The notes under the pieces were generated by a model. The model saw only the letters and a list, made by a program, of their open reading frames with translations, was not told where the DNA came from and ran no database searches. The translations under genes were made by a program, and so were the position numbers. A DNA stretch of 38,849 nucleotides from Bryobacterales bacterium (GTDB lineage Bacteria; Acidobacteriota; Terriglobia; Bryobacterales; Bryobacteraceae). The stretch is taken from assembly GCA_025463005.1 (NCBI GenBank), contig JAOAPR010000239.1, forward strand, positions 1 to 38,849, written 5' to 3'. Below are positions 20,978 through 30,205 of the stretch, in pieces; the stretch's first letter is position 1, and each line of letters starts with the position of its first letter.

Positions 20978-23500
20978 TTATGATGCTTGGACCGCCTCCA
21001 ACGACTCGACTTCAAATACCAGTCCATCGTTTCTGAAATCCAAGAGTACTTTCTTTCCGTCGCGAACTTCGCCGGCCACTAACATACGGGCCAGCGGCGT
21101 CTCGACTTCCTTCTGAATAGCTCGCTTGAGCGGTCGCGCGCCGTAGGTAGGATCGTACCCCACGCGAACCAGATGTTCGCGGGCGGCGCCGGTAAGCTGG
21201 AGGTCGATGTGGCGCTCAGCCAGGCGCGCCCGCAACGTCTCCAGTTGGATATCGACTATCTGCTTGAGTTCGGCTTCCGTCAACCGGTGGAAAGTGATGA
21301 TTTCGTCGACGCGGTTGAGGAACTCGGGCCGGAACAGTCTGGTGAGCTCGTCCCTCTGAGCGTTCGAGGTCATGATCACGATGGTGTTCTTGAAGTCAAC
21401 CGTGCGTCCCTGGCCGTCGGTCAGCCGGCCGTCATCGAGGACCTGTAGCAGGACGTGGAAAACGTCGCTGTGGGCTTTCTCGATTTCGTCCAGCAAAATT
21501 ACGGAATACGGGCGGCGGCGGACGGCTTCGGTCAACTGGCCGCCTTCTTCGTAGCCGATGTACCCGGGAGGCGCTCCCACTAAGCGGGACACCGTGTGCT
21601 TTTCCTGGTACTCGGACATATCGATACGGATCATGGAGTGTTCGTCGTCGAACAAATAAGCCGCGAGTGCACGGGCCAGCTCGGTTTTGCCAACGCCGGT
21701 GGGTCCCAGGAAGATGAAGCTGCCGATGGGCCGCTTGGGATCTTTCAACCCGCCGCGCGCCCGCATTACCGCGTCCGCCACCGCGGCGACGGCTTCGTCC
21801 TGGCCTATCACGCGCTTGTGGAGCTCTTCAGGAAGGTGCAAAAGTTTTTGAACCTCGCCTTCCAGGAGCTTCGAAAGGGGAATTCCGGTCCAGCGGCTGA
21901 CCACCTGCGCAATGTCTTCTTCGTCGACTTCCTCTTTGAGCAGGCTAGGCGCATGTGCAGCTTCTTGCAGTTGTTTCTCGAGCGCGGTCAGCTTGCCGTA
22001 CTTAAGCTCGGCGGCTTTGTTGAGGTCGTAGGCGCGTTCCGCCTGTTCGATCTCGGTTTTTACCTGATCGATCTGAGCGCGGATTTCGCGCTGCTTCTTA
22101 AGAGCTTCCTGATCGGCCTGCCACTGGGCTCGCAAGGTCGCAGTGGCGGTCTTCAGCTCGGCCAGTTCTTTTTCGATTTTGGCGAGGCGCTCGCGCGAGG
22201 CCGGATCGGATTCTTTCTTAAGCGCTTCTCGCTCGATTTCAAGCTGCATCTGGCGGCGCGTGGCTTCATCGAGCTCGGCAGGCATCGAGTCGATCTCGGT
22301 GCGCAGCTTGGCTGCGGCCTCGTCCACCAGGTCGATCGCCTTGTCCGGCAGGAACCGGTCGGAAATGTAGCGGTTGCTGAGCACTGCCGCAGCTACCAGG
22401 CTCGAATCCTTGATGCGGACGCCGTGATGGATTTCGTAGCGCTCGCGGAGGCCGCGCAGAATGGAAATGGTGTCTTCAACCGAAGGCTGATCCACTATGA
22501 CGGTTTGGAAGCGACGCTCCAGAGCCGCGTCCTTTTCGATGTTCTTGCGATATTCGTCCAGCGTGGTTGCGCCAATGCAATGCAGCTCGCCGCGGGCCAG
22601 CATGGGCTTGAGCAGGTTGCCGGCGTCCATGGCGCCTTCGGCTTTACCAGCGCCGACGACGGTGTGCAGCTCGTCGATGAAAAGGATAATCCTGCCTTCG
22701 GAAGACTGGACCTCCTTGAGGACCGCTTTGAGGCGCTCCTCGAATTCGCCGCGGAACTTCGCGCCGGCGATCAGGGCGCCCATGTCGAGCGAGACAACTT
22801 TCTTGTCCTTCAATCCTTCGGGCACGTCGCCGCGCACAATGCGCTGCGCCAAGCCTTCGACGATGGCGGTCTTGCCGACGCCGGGCTCGCCGATCAGCAC
22901 GGGATTGTTCTTGGTGCGCCGCGAAAGAACCTGGATGACGCGCCGGATTTCTTCATCGCGGCCGATGACCGGGTCAAGCTTGTTTTGCGCGGCCAACTGG
23001 GTAAGATCGCGCCCGTACTTCTCGAGAGCTTCGTAAGTGGCTTCGGGATTCTGGGTGGTGACGCGCTGCGTCCCGCGAACTTCCTGGAGCACGCGCATCA
23101 GGCGGTCGCGAGTGATGCCCATCTCCCTGAAAACTTTTTCATCGGTGGCGGCCAGCATCACGTGCTCGATCGAGATGTACTCGTCTTTGAGGCGCTTGGC
23201 TTCTTCCTCGGCCGCGGTCATCAGCTTCTGCAGCCGGGCAGTAACGTAGATCTGGTCCATGCCGGCGCCAGCGCCGGAAACCTTAGGGAGTTTGTCGATC
23301 TCCTGGATAAGGCGGCGATGAACGCCTTCGAGCGGCACATTGGCGCGGGCGAGAATCGACTGGGCGAGGCCCCCTTGTTGCTCTAGAAGGGCGACCAGCA
23401 GATGCTCGACGTCGATTTGTTGATTCCCGCGGGCTGCAGCGAGGGACTGCGCGGCGCGGAAAGCTTCCTGGAGTTTTTCCGTAAAGCGGTTAAAATCCAT
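20978..23500 (-). CDS. clpB: ClpB disaggregase (AAA+ chaperone)
   Basis: 840 aa, slightly short. N-terminal Clp-N domain ([18 protein letters not shown]), first AAA+ with Walker [14 protein letters not shown], the middle coiled coil (~395-525), second AAA+ with Walker [15 protein letters not shown], and the C-terminal D2-small domain. ClpB works with DnaK to rescue aggregated proteins. Oddity: in D2, between IVIMTSN and [12 protein letters not shown] there are only about 10 residues (AQRDELTRL), where ClpBs usually have roughly 25-35, so a helical segment is shortened in frame. It is the first gene of the clpB-lon operon. Confidence 0.97.
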   Translation of the reverse strand: MDFNRFTEKLQEAFRAAQSLAAARGNQQIDVEHLLVALLEQQGGLAQSILARANVPLEGVHRRLIQEIDKLPKVSGAGAGMDQIYVTARLQKLMTAAEEEAKRLKDEYISIEHVMLAATDEKVFREMGITRDRLMRVLQEVRGTQRVTTQNPEATYEALEKYGRDLTQLAAQNKLDPVIGRDEEIRRVIQVLSRRTKNNPVLIGEPGVGKTAIVEGLAQRIVRGDVPEGLKDKKVVSLDMGALIAGAKFRGEFEERLKAVLKEVQSSEGRIILFIDELHTVVGAGKAEGAMDAGNLLKPMLARGELHCIGATTLDEYRKNIEKDAALERRFQTVIVDQPSVEDTISILRGLRERYEIHHGVRIKDSSLVAAAVLSNRYISDRFLPDKAIDLVDEAAAKLRTEIDSMPAELDEATRRQMQLEIEREALKKESDPASRERLAKIEKELAELKTATATLRAQWQADQEALKKQREIRAQIDQVKTEIEQAERAYDLNKAAELKYGKLTALEKQLQEAAHAPSLLKEEVDEEDIAQVVSRWTGIPLSKLLEGEVQKLLHLPEELHKRVIGQDEAVAAVADAVMRARGGLKDPKRPIGSFIFLGPTGVGKTELARALAAYLFDDEHSMIRIDMSEYQEKHTVSRLVGAPPGYIGYEEGGQLTEAVRRRPYSVILLDEIEKAHSDVFHVLLQVLDDGRLTDGQGRTVDFKNTIVIMTSNAQRDELTRLFRPEFLNRVDEIITFHRLTEAELKQIVDIQLETLRARLAERHIDLQLTGAAREHLVRVGYDPTYGARPLKRAIQKEVETPLARMLVAGEVRDGKKVLLDFRNDGLVFEVESLEAVQAS

Positions 23501-23522
23501 AACGTGCTGACCTCTTGAAGAA

Positions 23523-23552
23523 ACTATAGCATGTTAGCATATCGCTATGCAA
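23523..23552 (-). promoter_or_regulatory. Candidate clpB promoter
   Basis: On the minus strand TTGCAT (-35, 23547-23552) and TATAGT (-10, 23523-23528) are separated by 18 bp, ending ~22 bp before the clpB ATG. The spacer contains the inverted repeat GCATA-gcga-TATGC and overlapping ATGCTA motifs, which may be a repressor site. I see no CIRCE or HAIR element. Confidence 0.45.
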
Positions 23553-23596
23553 TAATCTTAGTGTCTTGTTGTTAGATTGTAGAAGGAGCCATTAGG

Positions 23597-24919
23597 ATGC
23601 TGCCAAAAATCGTGACAACGTCCCTGCCCGGGCCTAAAGCCAAGGCTATTATCGAGCGCGACAAGCAAGTCCTATCTCCTTCCTATACAAGGTCTTACCC
23701 GCTGGTAGCGGAGCGGGGCCAGGGAGCCATTGTGGAGGACCCGGACGGAAACCGGTTCCTGGACTTCGCCGCAGGCATTGCCGTAGTGGCGACTGGGCAC
23801 TGCCATCCCAGCGTCGTAAAGGCGATCCAGGAGCAGGCCGCCAAGCTGATCCATATGTCGGGTACGGACTTCTACTACGAAAACATGGTGGCGCTAGCTG
23901 AGAAGCTGGCGTCGCTGGTTCCCGGAGATGTTCCACGACGGGTTTACTTTGGCAATTCAGGGACCGAAGCCGTGGAGGCGGCGATCAAGCTGGCGCGGTA
24001 TCACACGGGTCGGGGTCAGTTCGTGGCGTTCTTGGGTGCATTCCATGGGAGGACCATGGGATCGCTAGCCATGACTGCCAGCAAAAGCGTACAGAAGAAA
24101 GGGTTCTTTCCGATGATGCCGGGCGTGCATCACGTTCCCTACGCGTATTGCTATCGCTGCCCTTATGGGAAGTCTCCCGACACCTGCGCGGTCGAGTGCG
24201 TGAAGGCGATCGAGAGCGAATTGTTCCGCACCAGTGTGCCGCCGGAAGATGTTGCCGCGGTTTTCGTGGAACCGGTACAGGGGGAAGGCGGTTATGTGGT
24301 GCCGCCCCAAAAGTTTTTCGACGAGCTGCGCCGTCTGGTAGACAGGCACGGGATTCTTCTGGTTGCCGACGAGGTTCAAAGCGGCATGGGCCGGACCGGA
24401 AAAATGTTCGCGAGCGAGCATTTTGGTCTGGAGCCCGACGTAATGGCGCTGGCTAAGGGGATCGCCAGCGGAATGCCGCTGGGGGCGATGGTGGCTAGGG
24501 CCGAGCTGATGGATTGGAAGCCGGGCGCGCACGCGTCGACGTTCGGGGGAAATCCGGTGGCGGTGGCGGCGTCGCTGGCGACCATCGAACTGCTGGAACA
24601 GGAACTGGTGGCGAACGCTGCGCGGCTTGGAGAATATCTGATGGATAAACTGCGGGATTTGCCGCAGCGGTTTCCGATCGTGGGCGATGTTCGCGGGCTG
24701 GGACTGATGATCGGCATCGAGCTGGTACGGGATCAGGCCACCAAGGAGCGCGCGCCGGATCTGCGCGACCGGCTGGTCCAGATGTGCTTCGAGCGCGGGC
24801 TGCTGCTACTGGGGGCGGGGCCGAACGCCATCCGGATATGCCCGCCGCTGGTAATCACCAGAGATCAGGCAGATTTCGCGGCGCAAACTATTGAAGATTG
24901 TTTGCGACTATTGATTTAG
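23597..24919 (+). CDS. Class III PLP-dependent aminotransferase (acetylornithine/GABA type)
   Basis: 440 aa, with SD AAGGAG before the ATG at 23597. PLP-site residues: GNSGTEAVEAAIKLAR, AFHGRTMGSL, Asp258 in LLVADEVQSGMGRTG, and Lys287 in MALAKGIASGMPLG. This is the acetylornithine/4-aminobutyrate/omega-amino acid group; a few relatives act as amino acid racemases. A cysteine cluster CYRCPY...TCAVEC (Cys185, 188, 197, 201) is inserted in the large domain and recalls a metal site in some archaeal-type members. No arginine or GABA gene is adjacent, so the substrate is open. Confidence 0.9.
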   Translation: MLPKIVTTSLPGPKAKAIIERDKQVLSPSYTRSYPLVAERGQGAIVEDPDGNRFLDFAAGIAVVATGHCHPSVVKAIQEQAAKLIHMSGTDFYYENMVALAEKLASLVPGDVPRRVYFGNSGTEAVEAAIKLARYHTGRGQFVAFLGAFHGRTMGSLAMTASKSVQKKGFFPMMPGVHHVPYAYCYRCPYGKSPDTCAVECVKAIESELFRTSVPPEDVAAVFVEPVQGEGGYVVPPQKFFDELRRLVDRHGILLVADEVQSGMGRTGKMFASEHFGLEPDVMALAKGIASGMPLGAMVARAELMDWKPGAHASTFGGNPVAVAASLATIELLEQELVANAARLGEYLMDKLRDLPQRFPIVGDVRGLGLMIGIELVRDQATKERAPDLRDRLVQMCFERGLLLLGAGPNAIRICPPLVITRDQADFAAQTIEDCLRLLI

Positions 24920-24973
24920 CCGCAAATGAACGCGAATGAAGATTATGGGTGTCCGGCTTAGTAGAATCTACAG

Positions 24974-25486
24974 ATGGATGTCACGGTACGTCCGGCCACA
25001 ATGGAAGACTTGCCGAGCATCACCGAGATCCACAATCACTACGTAATCCATACCCCGGTCACCTTCGACGTCCAGCCTTACCGACCCGGGCAGCGGGTCT
25101 CGTGGTTCCACGAGCATTCGGACGGCAGACGATACAGGTTGCTGGTGGCCTGTGATTCCGAGAGCGGTGTACTCGGCTACACATGCACCGGGCGCTTTAG
25201 AAGCAAGGCTGCCTACGAAACCACCGTTGAAACGAGTGTTGCCTGCCGGCCAGACAGGATAGGGCAAGGTCTCGGAACGCTGCTCTACCGAGCGCTGTTT
25301 GACGCGATCGCGGATCAGGACATCCATCGCATTGTGGCCGGTATCGCCCAGCCGAATGCTGCCTCGAACGCCTTGCATGAGCGCTTCGGGTTCATGAGCA
25401 TTGGACTTTTCACCGAGGTGGGACGAAAGTTCGACAGATATTGGGACGTGATGTGGATGGAACGTCCCCTAGTGCGAGCCGTATGA
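24974..25486 (+). CDS. GNAT N-acetyltransferase (phosphinothricin-acetyltransferase-like)
   Basis: 170 aa. Opening VRPATMEDLPSITEIHNHYVIHTPVTFD and the acetyl-CoA loop in RIGQGLGTLLYRALFD, followed by AGIAQPNAASNALHERFGF, match the Pat/Bar-like GNATs that acetylate small amines, including phosphinothricin and methionine derivatives. The start at 24974 gives the full fold. Its TGA overlaps the ATG of the dehydratase gene (ATGA), so the two are coupled. A physiological substrate related to the dehydratase pathway is possible but unproven. Confidence 0.88.
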   Translation: MDVTVRPATMEDLPSITEIHNHYVIHTPVTFDVQPYRPGQRVSWFHEHSDGRRYRLLVACDSESGVLGYTCTGRFRSKAAYETTVETSVACRPDRIGQGLGTLLYRALFDAIADQDIHRIVAGIAQPNAASNALHERFGFMSIGLFTEVGRKFDRYWDVMWMERPLVRAV

Positions 25487-27174
25487 AAAACAAGCGCAGC
25501 AGTCAGTGGTTTCAGACGCCGGGATATCACGGGATGGCACGGCGGGCGTGGTTGCGGTCGGAAGGGTATCCGGCGGATGTGTTCGATGGGAAACCCATCG
25601 TCGGGATCTGCAACTCCTGGAGCGAGCTCAACAACTGCAACGCTCATCTGCGCGAGGTGGCGACGGCGGTGAAGCGCGGGGTTCTGGCGGCCGGCGGGAT
25701 ACCGCTCGAATTCCCGACCATCTCGCTGGGCGAGATGTTCATGCTCCCGACCACGATGATGTTCCGGAACCTGATGGCGATGGACGTCGAGGAATCGATT
25801 CGCGCGAATCCTCTGGATGCAGTCGTTCTGTTGTGTGGATGCGATAAGACTACGCCCGCGCAATTGATGGGGGCGGCCAGCGCGGATATTCCGGCGATTG
25901 TGGTACCGGGCGGGCCCATGCTGGCGGGCCAGTTTCAAGGACAGCGGCTGGGATCGGGCACAGATGGTCGCAAACTGTTCGATCTGTATCGCACAGGGCG
26001 GCTCACGGATGAAGAGTGGAGCGAAGTGGAAGGCTGTATCGCGCGTACGTCGGGGCACTGCACGGTGATGGGCACCGCCTCCACCATGACCAGCCTGGCG
26101 GAAGCGCTAGGGATGACGCTGCCGGGATCGGCGAGCATTCCTGCGCCGGATTCGCGGCGCATGGCCATCGCGGAGCTGAGCGGGCGCGCGGTGGTGGAAT
26201 TGATCGAAAAAGGACTGACGCCGTCACGGGTATTGACGCGCGAGGCGTTCGAAAACGCGATCACGGTGCTGATGGCGCTGGGTGGATCGACCAACGCGGT
26301 GGTGCATTTGATCGCGATCGCGGGACGCGTGGGGATCCGGCTCACGCTGGATGATTTCGATCGCATTGCACGGAAGACGCCCTGCGTCGTGAATGTGAAA
26401 CCTTCGGGCGAGTACCTGATGGAGGATCTTTTCCATGCGGGCGGCGTCCCGGCGGTGATGAACCGGATCGCGGGGCTCCTGCATGGCGGCTGCGCCACCG
26501 TCAACGGGAAAACGATTGGCGAGAATATTGCGACGACGCACTCCGCCAATGACGACGTGATCCGGCCGCGAGATAGAGCGCTATCCGCGGAGGGAGGGAT
26601 CGCGGTGCTCTGCGGCAACCTGGCTCCCGACGGGGCTGTGATTAAGGTGACGGCCGCATCGGCGGAACTGCTTCAGCATCGTGGGCCCGCGTACGTCTTC
26701 GAGACGCGCGACCAAATGATGGCGGAGATCGATCGCGATGATCTTCCGGTGGATCGGAACACGGTTCTGGTGATGCGGAATTGCGGGCCCAAGGGCGCTC
26801 CAGGATTTCCGGAATGGGGGCACATCCCGATGCCGCGCAAGTTGCTCCAGCAAGGGGTGACGGACATGGTACGCATTTCCGATGCACGGATGAGCGGCAC
26901 TTCGTTTGGCACGGTGATTCTGCACGTCGCGCCCGAATCGGCGGTGGGCGGTCCTCTGGCGGTGGTCAAGACCGGCGACGAGATCGTGCTGGATGTGGGG
27001 GCGCGCAAGCTGGAACTGGCGGTGGCGCAAGACGAGATCGAGGGGCGTCTTGCGAGCTTTCAAGTACCCCCGAGGCATTACGAACGGGGCTACGGTAGGC
27101 TGTTTCTGGATCACGTGACGCAGGCCAACCTGGGATGCGATTTCGATTTTCTGATGCCGGAGGTTAACAGATGA
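25483..27174 (+). CDS. IlvD/Edd family dehydratase, probably sugar-acid dehydratase
   Basis: 563 aa from the ATG at 25483. The [2Fe-2S] and Mg site residues are present: Cys43 in GICNSWSELNNCN, Cys120-Asp121-Lys122 in LLCGCDKTTPAQLMGA (Lys is the carbamylated Mg ligand) and Cys193 in TSGHCTVMGTASTM. DARMSGTSFGT holds the catalytic Ser. The N-terminal SQWFQTPGYHGMARRAWLRSEG is typical of the sugar-acid (L-arabinonate/xylonate-type) branch rather than true IlvD. It removes water from an aldonate to give a 2-keto-3-deoxy acid. It overlaps the genes on both sides by 4 bases, making a tight three-gene operon. Confidence 0.88.
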   Translation: MKNKRSSQWFQTPGYHGMARRAWLRSEGYPADVFDGKPIVGICNSWSELNNCNAHLREVATAVKRGVLAAGGIPLEFPTISLGEMFMLPTTMMFRNLMAMDVEESIRANPLDAVVLLCGCDKTTPAQLMGAASADIPAIVVPGGPMLAGQFQGQRLGSGTDGRKLFDLYRTGRLTDEEWSEVEGCIARTSGHCTVMGTASTMTSLAEALGMTLPGSASIPAPDSRRMAIAELSGRAVVELIEKGLTPSRVLTREAFENAITVLMALGGSTNAVVHLIAIAGRVGIRLTLDDFDRIARKTPCVVNVKPSGEYLMEDLFHAGGVPAVMNRIAGLLHGGCATVNGKTIGENIATTHSANDDVIRPRDRALSAEGGIAVLCGNLAPDGAVIKVTAASAELLQHRGPAYVFETRDQMMAEIDRDDLPVDRNTVLVMRNCGPKGAPGFPEWGHIPMPRKLLQQGVTDMVRISDARMSGTSFGTVILHVAPESAVGGPLAVVKTGDEIVLDVGARKLELAVAQDEIEGRLASFQVPPRHYERGYGRLFLDHVTQANLGCDFDFLMPEVNR

Positions 27175-28025
27175 GGCTTTCCTGGTTTCTACTATTAGCC
27201 GCATGCGCGTATGCGCAATCGCTGAACGGCGTGATCGATATTCACGCGCATAGCGATCCGGACAGCACGGCGCGCTCGATCGACGCGATCGACCTGGCGA
27301 AGCTCGCCAAAATGCGCGGGATGCGGGGGCTGGTGCTGAAGAACCACTACGAGTCGACTGCTGCGCTCGCCTACATCGTGCGAAAAGAAGTGCCCGGGAT
27401 CGAGGTATTCGGCGGGATCGATCTGAACCTTACGGTGGGCGGCATCAATCCGGCGGCCGTGGAGCGCATGACGATGATGAAGGGCGGATGGGGACGGGTG
27501 GTGTGGATGCCGACGTTCGACGCCGAGAATCAGGTGCGCGATTCCAAAGAGAATCGGCCGTTTGTGCCGGTGGCGAGGAACGGCGAGCTTCTGCCGGAAG
27601 TGAAGCAGGTGATCACACTGGTGAAGCGGCACAGCCTTTTGCTCGAAACCGGACACTCCTCGCCGGAGGAAGGACTGATGATCGTACGCGAAGCCCGGCG
27701 GCAGGGTGTGGAACACGTCGTCGTAACGCACGCGACGCGTCCGCCGGTTCGGATGTCAGTGGCGCAGATGCAGGAGGCGGCGAAGCTGGGAGCCATGATC
27801 GAATTTGTCTTTGATCGCGCGAATATGGCCGCGAACGCGAAGGCGATCCGCGAAGTAGGCCCGGCTTACTGCATTCTGTCGAGCGATTTGGGGCAGCCGA
27901 ATAATCCGCTGCATCCGGACGGGCTGGCGGAGTACTTCGCGGCGCTCAAGAAGGAAGGCTTCACGGACGCGCAAATCGATCTGATGTCGAAAACGAATCC
28001 GGCGAGGGCGCTGGGATTGCCCTAA
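27171..28025 (+). CDS. Secreted amidohydrolase-like protein (DUF6282-type)
   Basis: 284 aa. Signal peptide MRLSWFLLLAACAYAQS. The mature start VIDIHAHSDPD gives the metal-binding HxH (His25, His27) of amidohydrolase/PHP-like TIM barrels, and later His residues in LETGHSS and VVVTHATR, plus Asp in ILSSDLGQPNNP, complete a plausible binuclear site. The ending KTNPARALGLP is the usual amidohydrolase C-terminal pattern. Its ATG overlaps the dehydratase stop. A secreted hydrolase behind an intracellular sugar-acid dehydratase suggests it supplies a substrate, but that is inference. Confidence 0.8.
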   Translation: MRLSWFLLLAACAYAQSLNGVIDIHAHSDPDSTARSIDAIDLAKLAKMRGMRGLVLKNHYESTAALAYIVRKEVPGIEVFGGIDLNLTVGGINPAAVERMTMMKGGWGRVVWMPTFDAENQVRDSKENRPFVPVARNGELLPEVKQVITLVKRHSLLLETGHSSPEEGLMIVREARRQGVEHVVVTHATRPPVRMSVAQMQEAAKLGAMIEFVFDRANMAANAKAIREVGPAYCILSSDLGQPNNPLHPDGLAEYFAALKKEGFTDAQIDLMSKTNPARALGLP

Positions 28026-28057
28026 CAGCCTGAGCGAAATGGACTGAGCTGTCAACT

Positions 28058-28137
28058 GGGGACAGCCCGCGAAATTCCGCGCCCGACGCAGTCAGATTTA
28101 CGCAGCTGACACTCGCGAAAATTCGGAGGCAGTCCCC
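28058..28137. repeat. REPIN-like palindromic repeat, copy 2
   Basis: An 80-bp unit with the same ends as 1499-1580: GGGGACAGCCCGCGAAATTCC on the left (its first 20 bases conserved) and AATTCGGAGGCAGTCCCC on the right, with a variable centre that shares GTCAG. It lies between convergent genes 32 bp after a stop codon. Confidence 0.8.
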
Positions 28138-28151
28138 AAAAATCAGGTGGC

Positions 28152-28934
28152 CTAGCCGCGGCCGACGAAGGGCATCTTGGTCGCCATGATGGTCATGAAC
28201 TGAACGTTTGCGTCGAGTGGAAGATTCGCCATGAACACGATGGCGTCGGCGACGTGCTTCAGATCCATGCGGGGCTCGACCATAGTCGAACCGTTGGCTT
28301 GAACGATGCCGGCGGCCATGCGCTCGGTGAGCTCGGTGGCAGCGTTGCCGATATCGATCTGGACGCAGGCGATATCGAAATCGCGGCCGTCGAGCGAGAT
28401 CGATTTCGTCAACCCGGTGATGGCGTGCTTGGTGGCGGTGTACGGCGCGGAATGCGGGCGAGGTACGTGGGCGGAGATCGATCCGTTGTTGATGATGCGC
28501 CCGCCGCGCGGATGCTGCGCCTTCATCATGCGGATGGCCTCCTGGGCGCAGAGAAATGCGCCGGTCAGGTTCACCTGCACCACGGAGTTCCACTGTTCGT
28601 ACGTGAGCTCCTCCATGGGCACGGCGGGCGCGCCCATGCCCGCGTTATTAAAGAGCACGTCCAGCCGTCCGAAGATTTCTTTGGTTTTGGCGAAAAGCGC
28701 GCGGACCGAATCGGGCTTGCTGACATCAGTGGGCACCGCGAGCATATGAGCCGTGGACGAAGCAGCCGAGGACGGAGCCAGGGATTCGGCACCCAGGATA
28801 CAGGTTTGCTCCAAGAGTTCGGCACGCCGTCCGGCCAGCACGACGTAGTATCCGGCCGAATGCAACGCGAGGCTCGCGGCGCGGCCGATCCCGCTGCCGG
28901 CGCCGGTGACGACAGCGACCTTAGCGGTTTCCAT
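28152..28934 (-). CDS. SDR-family oxidoreductase
   Basis: 260 aa classical short-chain dehydrogenase. Cofactor motif [11 protein letters not shown] (10-20), NNAG (96-99), catalytic Ser152 in NGSISAHV, Tyr165 and Lys169 in YTATK. The GRR at the end of beta-2 favours NADP. Substrate unknown. Its start lies within the last 14 nt of the STAS gene, so translation is coupled to a signalling gene, an unusual partner for an SDR. Confidence 0.92.
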   Translation of the reverse strand: METAKVAVVTGAGSGIGRAASLALHSAGYYVVLAGRRAELLEQTCILGAESLAPSSAASSTAHMLAVPTDVSKPDSVRALFAKTKEIFGRLDVLFNNAGMGAPAVPMEELTYEQWNSVVQVNLTGAFLCAQEAIRMMKAQHPRGGRIINNGSISAHVPRPHSAPYTATKHAITGLTKSISLDGRDFDIACVQIDIGNAATELTERMAAGIVQANGSTMVEPRMDLKHVADAIVFMANLPLDANVQFMTIMATKMPFVGRG

Positions 28935-29289
28935 GGGCGCTGGCGGTGCCGCGCAGCGCGGCCATTCCGGAGGCGATATCGCCAGCCATCGGCAGGATGG
29001 TGCTGAGGCGCGTGAGATCGAGCACCTCGCGCACGCGCGGCTGCGCGCCTACCAGCACGAATCGGCCATCCGGCATCTTGGTCACGGAGGAATATACGGC
29101 GACGATAAATCCGATCGCAGTGGAACCGATGGAGATTACTTCGCGGAAATCGACCAGCACTTTCCCGCAACTAAGCTGCTTAAGCTCATCCGACTTGCCG
29201 CGCAGGTACTCGGGATCAGAGCCGGTGGTGAAGCGGCCCTCAAAGCGGAGCACGCAAACGTCGTCAATTTGATTGAGCTCGATCGTCAT
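28921..29289 (-). CDS. STAS-domain anti-sigma factor antagonist
   Basis: 122 aa single STAS domain, as in SpoIIAA/RsbV. The phosphorylation loop [16 protein letters not shown] aligns with the usual D-x-S-x-V-x-x-x-D-S-S-G; the phosphoacceptor would be Ser56 or Thr57, while the Asp before it is Gly55. Antagonists bind the HATPase anti-sigma kinase and free a sigma factor when unphosphorylated. The divergent gene 57 bp away encodes a receiver-HATPase protein, the natural partner. The extended C-terminal [12 protein letters not shown] is the part overlapping the SDR start. Confidence 0.88.
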   Translation of the reverse strand: MTIELNQIDDVCVLRFEGRFTTGSDPEYLRGKSDELKQLSCGKVLVDFREVISIGSTAIGFIVAVYSSVTKMPDGRFVLVGAQPRVREVLDLTRLSTILPMAGDIASGMAALRGTASAHGNR

Positions 29290-29310
29290 ACTGATAATCG
29301 CGGAGATGGT

Positions 29311-29330
29311 CCAGAGCCTGTGGACTCTGG
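29311..29330. promoter_or_regulatory. Palindrome in the divergent STAS / receiver-HATPase promoter
   Basis: CCAGAG (29311-29316) and CTCTGG (29325-29330) form an inverted repeat with 8-bp spacing in the 57-bp gap between the two divergent starts. Its position suits an operator controlling both; the regulator is unknown. Confidence 0.35.
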
Positions 29331-29346
29331 TATCGTACTACATTAC

Positions 29347-30201
29347 ATGGCGGTCCCCAAGCGCATCCTGATTGTGGATGACGATCCGGATGTACACGGC
29401 TCGCTGCGTGCGGCGCTGGACGCGCCCGATCGCAAGATCGAAAGCGCCTACGACGGTCACACCGGTTTACGGCTTATAAGAAACGCCGCCTACGACCTGG
29501 TGCTGACCGATCTGAACATGCTGGAACTGAATGGAATGACGCTGCTGGAACGCATTCGCGAAGTGCGGCCGGCTACGCGGGTGGTGGTGATGACGGCCGC
29601 GAACACGCCCGAAAATGTCGTGCGCGCGATCCGGGAGCGGGCCTTCAGTTATTTCAGCAAGCCGTTTACGGTGAATGCAGTGATCGAGATGGTAGATCGG
29701 GCGCTCAGCGGATCGGATGCGGAGGATGATATCCAGGTGCTGTCCGCACGCCCCAACTGGCTGGGGCTGCGTCTGCGCTGCAAGGTGGAAACCGCGGGCC
29801 GCATCGTGCAGTTCATACGGGAGTTGGGGATGGATTTGCCGGCTGTCGAGCAGGACCAAGTGACCACTGCGTTTCGCGAAATTCTGTTGAACGCGATCGA
29901 GCACGGCGCGGGAGGAGATCCCGATAAGAGAGTCTTTATCACCTACGTTCGAACCAAACGCGCCGCGCTGTACTACGTACGCGATCCAGGCAAGGGATTC
30001 TCCTTCGACCGGCTGGCGCACGCGGCGGTTTCAAATCCTGAGGATTCGCCGGTGGAGCACGCCGAGGTGCGGGAGAGGCTCGGAATGCGGCCGGGCGGAT
30101 TCGGGATCCTGATGACTCGCGAGCTGGTGGACGAGCTGATTTACAGCGAGCACGGAAACGAAGTGCTGCTGATCAAGTACCTGGACGTTAACCGAAGCTG
30201 A
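29347..30201 (+). CDS. Response regulator receiver fused to RsbW-like HATPase domain
   Basis: 284 aa from the ATG at 29347; the open frame before it is antisense to the STAS and SDR genes. Receiver domain 1-120: Asp12/Asp13, phospho-Asp55 in LVLTDLNM, Thr83, Lys105 in FSKPF. From ~135 comes a GHKL ATPase of the anti-sigma kinase (HATPase_c_2) type: FREILLNAIEHGAGG (Glu178, Asn182), YYVRDPGKGF (Asp213, Gly215, Gly217) and GGFGILMTRELVDEL. Phosphorylation of the receiver could control kinase activity on the divergent STAS antagonist. No histidine kinase or sigma gene is in the window. Followed 4 bp later by a methyltransferase gene. Confidence 0.88.
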   Translation: MAVPKRILIVDDDPDVHGSLRAALDAPDRKIESAYDGHTGLRLIRNAAYDLVLTDLNMLELNGMTLLERIREVRPATRVVVMTAANTPENVVRAIRERAFSYFSKPFTVNAVIEMVDRALSGSDAEDDIQVLSARPNWLGLRLRCKVETAGRIVQFIRELGMDLPAVEQDQVTTAFREILLNAIEHGAGGDPDKRVFITYVRTKRAALYYVRDPGKGFSFDRLAHAAVSNPEDSPVEHAEVRERLGMRPGGFGILMTRELVDELIYSEHGNEVLLIKYLDVNRS

Positions 30202-30205
30202 CCCC

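Noticed and set aside
21596-23386. 596-aa open frame on the plus strand across clpB
   Set aside because: Antisense to a fully convincing clpB; no domain or ribosome site.
23511-23524. CTTGAAG as a heat-shock sigma-32 -35 box for clpB
   Set aside because: It is on the plus strand, while clpB is on the minus strand, and no matching -10 follows.
24920-24945. CGCAAATGAACGCGAATGAA as a repeat element
   Set aside because: It resembles a common intergenic tandem motif but is a single short degenerate fragment; not enough to call.
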